A stretch of DNA of 28,584 nt. It comes from Candidatus Moranbacteria bacterium RIFCSPLOWO2_12_FULL_48_12. Its GTDB lineage: Bacteria; Patescibacteriota; Minisyncoccia; Moranbacterales; UBA1568. The stretch spans positions 1-28,584 of the forward strand of contig MFSB01000027.1 in assembly GCA_001784735.1 (NCBI GenBank). The letters run 5' to 3'. A program made the translations under genes and the position numbers. This document shows positions 23,699 to 28,584 of this stretch, piece after piece (within the stretch, counting starts at the first letter, position 1; each line of letters starts with the position of its first letter). The notes under the pieces were generated by a model. It was not told where the DNA came from. It did not search any database and saw nothing but the letters and a program-made list of their open reading frames with translations.

Positions 23699-23734
23699 AA
23701 ACTTTCGACTTTTTAACTTGATAAACTCACCCTT

Positions 23735-24100
23735 ATGTCCCTCGCCCTCTATCAAATCGTCATCCTCGCCGTGGCCGCCTTTATGCTCTATCAGGGCATC
23801 ACCAACTACTTCAAACGCCAAAGCGGACAAACTGTCATCAAGCTCTTCATCCGCATCATCGTCTGGGGCGGGATGGCTATCGTCGTCGCTTTCCCCAGTA
23901 TCAGCAATTCTGTCGCCGAACTCATCGGTATTCAGAATAATGTCAATGCCGTTATTCTCGCCGGCTTTCTCCTCGTCTTTATGATGATCTTCAAGCTCCT
24001 CTCCGCCATCGAGCGCCTGGAACAACAAATTTCCATCGTTACCCGAAAAGACACGCTTGGAGAAATCAGGGGAAAAGACACAAATCAGGATATATCATAA
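23735..24100 (+). CDS. DUF2304 membrane protein
   Basis: A 121-aa protein with three predicted helices (about residues 4-22, 36-54 and 68-90) followed by a short amphipathic or coiled-coil stretch LLSAIERLEQQISIV. Size and layout match DUF2304 (PF10066), small membrane proteins that commonly neighbour DPM1-like GT2 genes and are thought to assist or anchor them; this link is contextual. Here the nearest GT2 gene is 1.77 kb upstream, past the ATPase gene. The following GT-C gene begins 13 bases after the stop, so this starts a plus-strand operon running to asnB. No Shine-Dalgarno precedes the ATG (CACCCTTATG). Confidence 0.75.
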   Translation: MSLALYQIVILAVAAFMLYQGITNYFKRQSGQTVIKLFIRIIVWGGMAIVVAFPSISNSVAELIGIQNNVNAVILAGFLLVFMMIFKLLSAIERLEQQISIVTRKDTLGEIRGKDTNQDIS

Positions 24101-24113
24101 AAGTTATTCAGTT

Positions 24114-26252
24114 ATGTTAAAAATGGGGAGGCTCTTTTGGATAAATATTTTCTTTTTCTCCCTTTACGGAATAATAGTTTTTTTTTATTTTTTATTTGAT
24201 AAAAATTCTGTTCTTCAAACATTCAAATCTCTAGCTGCTTTGATAATTCTTTTTCCGCTTTTAGGCATCAATCTCTCCATTTTCCTAGAAAAAATATTCT
24301 CCCAAAAATTTGATCTCCTGGAAAAAATTATTTCGGGAGTGATACTCTCCTTTATCCTCTCACCCTCCCTTCTAACGCTGGAGTATTCTTTGTTTACTAC
24401 TATTTTTCCTGAACTCCCTTTTATAAATGCTCTTCTATTATTCTTTGCCGCTTTTCTTTTTAATCCATTTTCTTTTGAAACAGAAACAAAAGAATCAGAA
24501 CCTTTTAAAGAAAAAAAGACAAGCGATTCCTGGATGATATTCTTAAGCAGTGCCAGTTATATAGCCCTCATCTGGATTATAGTTTCTGCCTATCACCCCC
24601 TTCCGGACTATGATCCTTACTATTGGCTGCCCAAGTTTAATACTGAATTTTCACAAAATATTCTTACATCCTTCCATCTTTCGCGGCCTTTATTTTCTTC
24701 GTTCTCTTACATTTTCAATCAGACAGCACAGATCGACCTCTACACTTTTTATAAATATATCTTCCCGTTCTTGTTTCTTCTTACGCTTCTTCCGGCTGTT
24801 CTTTTGAGCCGATTTTATGTCAGAACGACAAGCCGTTTCGCCCTGTATCTTCTCCCTCTCGCAAGCGCTTCTGCTATTCTTTACTCCCTCATGCCTATCC
24901 CTCAGGCACTCCTCAACATTTGTATCGCTTTTTTTATCTATTTTCTTCTCTATTCGCTTTTTTCACAGAAGCAATTTTTTTATTTTTTAGCCGGAGCCAT
25001 TATTTTTGGAGCCTACTTTTATCATGAAGCGGCGCTGCTTATCTTTTTGCCCTGGTTCGGAATAACTGTCTATTCCTATCGATACTCCATCTTTAAAAAA
25101 ATCCGAGAAAATAAGTTATCTTCAACCTTTGTTTTTCTTCTGTTGCTTTCATATGGACAATCGTTATTTATCCCGATGTACACATTTCTTTCTTTTTGGC
25201 TCACAAGAATTGCCGTGATTCTTCCACAATTGCAGATAAATTTCTCTTTTCCGCTCGTCTATACAAATGTTGATGGGAATCAAGTCGGCTGGGGCAATTG
25301 GATTGGCGTAGTTAAGTATTATTTATTTTATGCAGGTCCGACTGTTTTCTTTATACTTTTCCTCCTCTTTATCGGCATTTTTTACTTGAGAAAAACCACT
25401 GTTCAAAAACGCTTTCTTGAATATGCATCACAGAAAGAAGTTGCAGTGCTCGTACTTTCCTTTCTTTTATTCTTCATACTTGCCGAGATCCTTCCGCGCT
25501 TTTTCAGCTTTGCGCTTTTCCCTGAACGCGCCTGGGGCTTCGCTGGTTTTTTTATCGTCGCTTTTTTTCTTCTGTTCATTCGGGAATTTCCGCATAAATA
25601 TCCCTGGCTTGTCTCTATTTTTATCGCAACGGTCATCTTAAATATGGGTAGCGCTACATACATAAATTCGTTTAAAAAATATCTTATTACGCCTGAGCAA
25701 CTCGCTTCAGCAGAGTGGATCAAAGCTCACTTGCCGAAAGATAGGATTTTCTTTACCCGTGGCAATATAAATCTCCTCGAAGTCCATTCGCAATCAGAAT
25801 ATATAAATGTCGGAACCCCTCTTTTCTATTCTGATTTAAGTGTTTTTAATGCACACTATGTGAGTTTTTCAGAAAAAGAAAAAGAGATACAGCTCAACTA
25901 TGACGCGATTACAGTTCAGTTAGAAAAAACAGTTAGACAACTGAAAGAAAAGAATCCCGCTATCGATACAGAGATCATTTCTAAAAATGTACTCGCCGGA
26001 AAACAGCATTTAGATAGCATAGAGAAACTTACAATCGAAATGAAAAATTTTCAAAAAAAGAGAGGGCGATATTCCTATATTTACTACGCAAAAACAAGCG
26101 AAAAAAATATCTACGCGAGCAGGCCATATTTTGAAAAAGACAAAAATATTCTCATAGACTCCTTTCCATTTGATAATTTTCCAGATCGATTCCAGCGAAT
26201 CTATATTGCACCCAATAACGCTGTAATCATCTGGCAAGTAACCGAGCAATAA
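24114..26252 (+). CDS. GT-C-like polytopic membrane protein, oligosaccharyltransferase-like N terminus
   Basis: A 712-aa membrane protein with roughly 12 helices and a soluble C-terminal part after about residue 530. The most informative feature is D165-Y-D167-P-Y-Y-W in an extracytoplasmic loop, which resembles the first DxD/DPYY metal-site motif of STT3/AglB/PglB oligosaccharyltransferases and related GT-C enzymes. The C-terminal WWDYG-type signature of true OSTs was not found, so a generic GT-C transferase is the safer call. An open frame reaches back to 24057, but it overlaps DUF2304; the ATG at 24114, 13 bases after that stop, is preferred, with 24123 as an alternative. It is more AT-rich than the other glycan genes. 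It is 7 bases from the next GT4 gene. Confidence 0.65.
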   Translation: MLKMGRLFWINIFFFSLYGIIVFFYFLFDKNSVLQTFKSLAALIILFPLLGINLSIFLEKIFSQKFDLLEKIISGVILSFILSPSLLTLEYSLFTTIFPELPFINALLLFFAAFLFNPFSFETETKESEPFKEKKTSDSWMIFLSSASYIALIWIIVSAYHPLPDYDPYYWLPKFNTEFSQNILTSFHLSRPLFSSFSYIFNQTAQIDLYTFYKYIFPFLFLLTLLPAVLLSRFYVRTTSRFALYLLPLASASAILYSLMPIPQALLNICIAFFIYFLLYSLFSQKQFFYFLAGAIIFGAYFYHEAALLIFLPWFGITVYSYRYSIFKKIRENKLSSTFVFLLLLSYGQSLFIPMYTFLSFWLTRIAVILPQLQINFSFPLVYTNVDGNQVGWGNWIGVVKYYLFYAGPTVFFILFLLFIGIFYLRKTTVQKRFLEYASQKEVAVLVLSFLLFFILAEILPRFFSFALFPERAWGFAGFFIVAFFLLFIREFPHKYPWLVSIFIATVILNMGSATYINSFKKYLITPEQLASAEWIKAHLPKDRIFFTRGNINLLEVHSQSEYINVGTPLFYSDLSVFNAHYVSFSEKEKEIQLNYDAITVQLEKTVRQLKEKNPAIDTEIISKNVLAGKQHLDSIEKLTIEMKNFQKKRGRYSYIYYAKTSEKNIYASRPYFEKDKNILIDSFPFDNFPDRFQRIYIAPNNAVIIWQVTEQ

Positions 26253-26259
26253 AGACTCT

Positions 26260-27423
26260 ATGCACATTCTCGTCTTTTCACCGTTTTATCCTCCACATAT
26301 TGGTGGTTTGGAAAGTCATAGCGACGAATTCAACAAATACCTCTCGCAAAAAGAGATAAAAATTCATGTTTTCACGCCGCGCCTACCAGAAGATGCTCCA
26401 GAAACTGAAACGCGCCGCAACGGAGTAAGCATCATCCGTTTCCCCGCTTTCGAGCCTATTCACAATTATCCCGTGCCGAGATTCTGGCGCGCAGATTTCT
26501 GGCGACAATGGAACTCCATCTTCAAAGAGGATTATGATATCGTAATTTCCCGCACGCGATTTTTCTTTCCCTCCCTGATGGCTCTCCGGTACGCCAGAAA
26601 ACAGAAACTTCCTCTCCTCCACATCGAACATGGTTCCGATTTCGCAAAGTTCAACGGCCAGATCAAAACCAGGCTTGGCGAACTCTATGATAGGACATTC
26701 GGACAGCTCATTCTCCGCTATGCCGATCATATCATCGGCAATTCACAGGCATCGGCCGACTTCGTGAAGAGGCTTTCCGGAAGAACTGACTGCCAGGTAA
26801 TCTATCGTGGCGCCAACATCGAAAGAATAGAAGGCATCGAGCCACGAAGCGATCTGCGGGAAAAATACGCTGACAAAACCATCATCGCCTTTATCGGACG
26901 CCTCATTGACGGCAAAGGTGTACGCGATCTTATCGCCGCTGTCGCCCGATTGGAACGAAACGGTATTTTATCATTCATCATCGGCAGCGGTCCCGAAGAA
27001 GAAAGCCTCAAAAAACTTGTCTCAAAGTATCAATTGGATAGCCAAGTCATTTTCTTCGGAAATCTTCCCTTCCTAGAATCTATTGCTGTCCTCAAAACCG
27101 CCGATATTGTCGTCAATCCGAGCTACACCGAAGGGCTTCCGACGGCCGTCACCGAAGCGGCTCTTTGTCAAAAGGCTATCATTGCTACCGATGTCGGCGG
27201 CACCAGAGAAATCATTTCCGGAAATAATGATGGCTATCTTACTCAGCCAAAAAATATTGAGCAATTAAAAGATAAGCTTTCTGATTTGATTGATCATCCC
27301 GAGAAGCGCCTTGTTTTCGGTCAAAATGCTTATCAAGCAGTCAAAAGCAAATTCTCCTGGGATCACGCCACTGACCAATACCTTGAAGTTTTCTCCAAAC
27401 TCCTCGAGAATAGAAAGAAGTGA
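26260..27423 (+). CDS. Glycosyltransferase family 4 (group 1)
   Basis: A 387-aa GT-B glycosyltransferase that would add a nucleotide-activated sugar to a lipid-linked glycan in the cytoplasm. N-terminal HILVFSPFYPPHIGGLESHS is the usual glycine-rich loop; HIEHGSDF and IGNSQASADFV follow in the acceptor domain. The donor domain has FIGRLIDGKGVRDLIAA, IIGSGPEEESL and the E291-x7-E299 motif in YTEGLPTAVTEAAL, then TDVGGTREI. Length is standard. It begins 7 bases after the GT-C stop without a Shine-Dalgarno, so it is likely co-transcribed. It is related to but distinct from the GT4 gene at 12720. The gap to asnB contains a widespread palindromic repeat. Confidence 0.89.
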   Translation: MHILVFSPFYPPHIGGLESHSDEFNKYLSQKEIKIHVFTPRLPEDAPETETRRNGVSIIRFPAFEPIHNYPVPRFWRADFWRQWNSIFKEDYDIVISRTRFFFPSLMALRYARKQKLPLLHIEHGSDFAKFNGQIKTRLGELYDRTFGQLILRYADHIIGNSQASADFVKRLSGRTDCQVIYRGANIERIEGIEPRSDLREKYADKTIIAFIGRLIDGKGVRDLIAAVARLERNGILSFIIGSGPEEESLKKLVSKYQLDSQVIFFGNLPFLESIAVLKTADIVVNPSYTEGLPTAVTEAALCQKAIIATDVGGTREIISGNNDGYLTQPKNIEQLKDKLSDLIDHPEKRLVFGQNAYQAVKSKFSWDHATDQYLEVFSKLLENRKK

Positions 27424-27430
27424 CATAAAT

Positions 27431-27458
27431 GTCATCCCGGGCTTGACCCGGGATCCAG
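27431..27458. repeat. Widespread ATCCCGGG/CCCGGGAT palindromic repeat
   Basis: ATCCCGGG (27434-27441), loop CTTGA, CCCGGGAT (27447-27454), flanked by GTC and CCAG. Its translation gives the well-known artefact peptide VIPGLTRDPE. This short element is dispersed in many proteobacterial and some other genomes. It lies between GT4 and asnB and forms a strong hairpin, but no T run follows directly. Confidence 0.8.
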
Positions 27459-27515
27459 AGAACTCGTCCGCATTCTTGATTCATGATTCATAATTTCTGA
27501 TTCTTTTTCGAACCT

Positions 27516-28584
27516 ATGTGTGGCATCGCCGGGAAAATTTCCTTCTCGTCAAAAAATCTCTCAACTCAAGAAATTGAGACGATGAACGATGCTATCAAAC
27601 ACCGCGGCCCGGACGATGGCGGCATCTATATTTCACCGGATAATAAAGTCGGCCTCGGCCACCGCCGCCTTTCTATCATCGACCTCTCTTCTTTCGGCCA
27701 CCAGCCGATGCGCTATCTCGATCGCTATGAAATCGTTTTCAACGGCGAAATTTATAACTTCCAGGAAAAACGCGCGGAACTGGAACAAGAGGGCTATAGC
27801 TTCGTGTCACACTCCGATACCGAGGTGATTCTTGCTCTCTACGATAAATATGGAAAAGATTGCCTCAAACATCTCCGCGGTATGTTCGCCTTTGCCATCT
27901 ATGACGAGCGAGAACAGACACTTTTTTGCGCCAGAGACAGAGTCGGAAAAAAGCCCTTTAAATATTATCTGGACAACGACGTCTTCATGTTCGCCTCAGA
28001 GCTTAAAGCGATTTTGACCCAGCCGGAGTATACGAGAGAGCCTGATTACCTCGCTATCCACCATTATTTGACTCTCCAGTACGTTCCTGCTCCACTGACC
28101 GGTTTCAAAGGCATCAAGAAACTCGAAGCTGCTCACTTCATGACTTTAGACCTTCGGACTCGACGACTCGTGAAACAGCGCTATTGGAAGCTTGATTACT
28201 CTCATAAACTTGATCTCTCCGAAGAGGAGTGGAGAAAACGAATTTTGGAAAAACTGGAAGAATCCGTGAAACTGCGGATGATTTCCGATGTCCCAATCGG
28301 CGCGTTTCTCTCCGGTGGTATAGACTCCAGCGCCATCGTTGCCTTGATGGCAAAAAATTCTCCAACTCCGATCAAGACATTTTCTATAGGGTTCAAGGAA
28401 GAGAAATACAATGAACTGAAATATGCCAAAATTGTCGCTGATAGATTCAAGACTGACCATACCGAATTCATCGTCTTACCTCACGCGATCGAACTGCTGC
28501 CTATGCTCGTAAGGCAGTATGAGGAGCCCTACGCTGATTCCAGCGCCCTTCCAACCTACTACGTCTCCAAACTCACTCGTGATC
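27516..28584 (+). CDS. asnB: Asparagine synthetase (glutamine-hydrolysing), 5' part
   Basis: Glutamine-dependent amidotransferase; the first 356 codons are present and the gene runs off the window. The N-terminal Ntn glutaminase domain starts with the required Cys2 (MCGIAG), then HRGPDDGG, HRRLSIIDL, FNGEIYN and SDTEVIL. The ATP-pyrophosphatase domain begins with the PP-loop SGGIDSS at residues 266-272. Full-length members are about 600-630 aa, so roughly the last 40 percent is missing. AsnB-type enzymes in polysaccharide loci often amidate uronic acids or other surface components, rather than making free asparagine; with ugd in this locus that is plausible, but it is inference. No Shine-Dalgarno precedes the ATG (TCGAACCTATG). 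Confidence 0.95.
   Translation, partial: MCGIAGKISFSSKNLSTQEIETMNDAIKHRGPDDGGIYISPDNKVGLGHRRLSIIDLSSFGHQPMRYLDRYEIVFNGEIYNFQEKRAELEQEGYSFVSHSDTEVILALYDKYGKDCLKHLRGMFAFAIYDEREQTLFCARDRVGKKPFKYYLDNDVFMFASELKAILTQPEYTREPDYLAIHHYLTLQYVPAPLTGFKGIKKLEAAHFMTLDLRTRRLVKQRYWKLDYSHKLDLSEEEWRKRILEKLEESVKLRMISDVPIGAFLSGGIDSSAIVALMAKNSPTPIKTFSIGFKEEKYNELKYAKIVADRFKTDHTEFIVLPHAIELLPMLVRQYEEPYADSSALPTYYVSKLTRD

Larger units (their letters stand above)
23358..23734. other. Intergenic region between ATPase and DUF2304 (377 bases)
   Basis: It holds, in order, the ATPase promoter (minus strand), about 90 AT-rich bases with no recognised feature, an extended -10 on the plus strand, a remnant of a GT2 3' end, an ACTTT stretch, copy C of the dispersed repeat, and a second ACTTT stretch up to the DUF2304 start. 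No complete gene is seen. Confidence 0.7.

Noticed and set aside
24057..24113. Longer start for the OST-like membrane protein
   Set aside because: It overlaps the DUF2304 reading frame and adds a charged, non-membrane stretch before the first helix; 24114 fits the operon spacing.
27290..27493. 67-codon frame containing VIPGLTRDPE
   Set aside because: Known artefact peptide of the ATCCCGGG/CCCGGGAT repeat, overlapping the GT4 gene in another frame.
1..28584. Use of the UGA=Gly genetic code (Gracilibacteria/SR1)
   Set aside because: TGA ends genes at family-appropriate lengths (for example 2365-2367 and 3831-3833), and no in-frame TGA is needed to restore any gene.

Overview
The window reads as chromosomal DNA of an uncultured bacterium with a reduced, host- or community-dependent lifestyle, most plausibly a Patescibacteria/CPR lineage such as Parcubacteria. 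This is inference. It rests on the dense run of multi-pass GT-C glycosyltransferases, the DUF2304/GT2 pairing, compact 100-150 aa nucleotide-hygiene enzymes, and the near absence of Shine-Dalgarno sequences. TGA works as a stop codon (for example at 2365 and 3831), so the UGA=Gly code of Gracilibacteria/SR1 is not in use. No rRNA, tRNA, CRISPR array or recognisable transcription factor was seen. Both window ends are GATC and both end genes are cut (rtcB, asnB), which fits a cloned partial-digest insert.

Layout. (1) 1-1720: the 3' end of an RtcB RNA ligase converges on a minus-strand set of three house-cleaning enzymes (MazG-like, Nudix, Nudix). (2) 1750-3833: a thymidylate-kinase-like P-loop kinase translationally coupled to a Wzx-type flippase. 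(3) 3997-11765: four large GT-C membrane glycosyltransferases as two divergent pairs; the plus-strand pair are clear paralogs. (4) 11791-16332, minus strand: LPG-synthase-like membrane protein, GT4, UDP-glucose 6-dehydrogenase and a DPM/ArnC-like GT2. (5) 16408-20086, minus strand: metK, adenosine kinase and ahcY, a SAM-recycling set, with a 126-bp MITE-like element between metK and the kinase. (6) 20402-28584, plus strand: an Alg5-like GT2, a DPM1-like GT2, DUF2304, an oligosaccharyltransferase-like GT-C protein, a GT4 and asnB. This run is interrupted by an AT-rich minus-strand DUF4143 ATPase that looks acquired.

How it fits together. Most of the window is one cell-surface glycan locus. Cytoplasmic GT4 and GT2 enzymes would charge sugars onto a lipid carrier, UGDH would supply UDP-glucuronate, Wzx-type and LPG-synthase-like proteins would move lipid-linked intermediates, and the GT-C enzymes would transfer sugars outside the membrane. 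AsnB probably amidates a sugar or another surface component. The SAM cycle set sits inside this locus and would detoxify S-adenosylhomocysteine.

The most distinctive non-coding signal is in the gaps. A structured inverted-repeat family (ACCCYGTGAAAT ... ATTTCACRGGGT) occurs three times, twice joined to arrays of ACTTT with an 8-11 base period. There is also a perfect 17-bp-arm hairpin, an 18-bp-TIR MITE, and one copy of the widespread ATCCCGGG/CCCGGGAT palindrome. Several starts lie 0-25 bases from a good promoter, suggesting leaderless or short-leader mRNAs.
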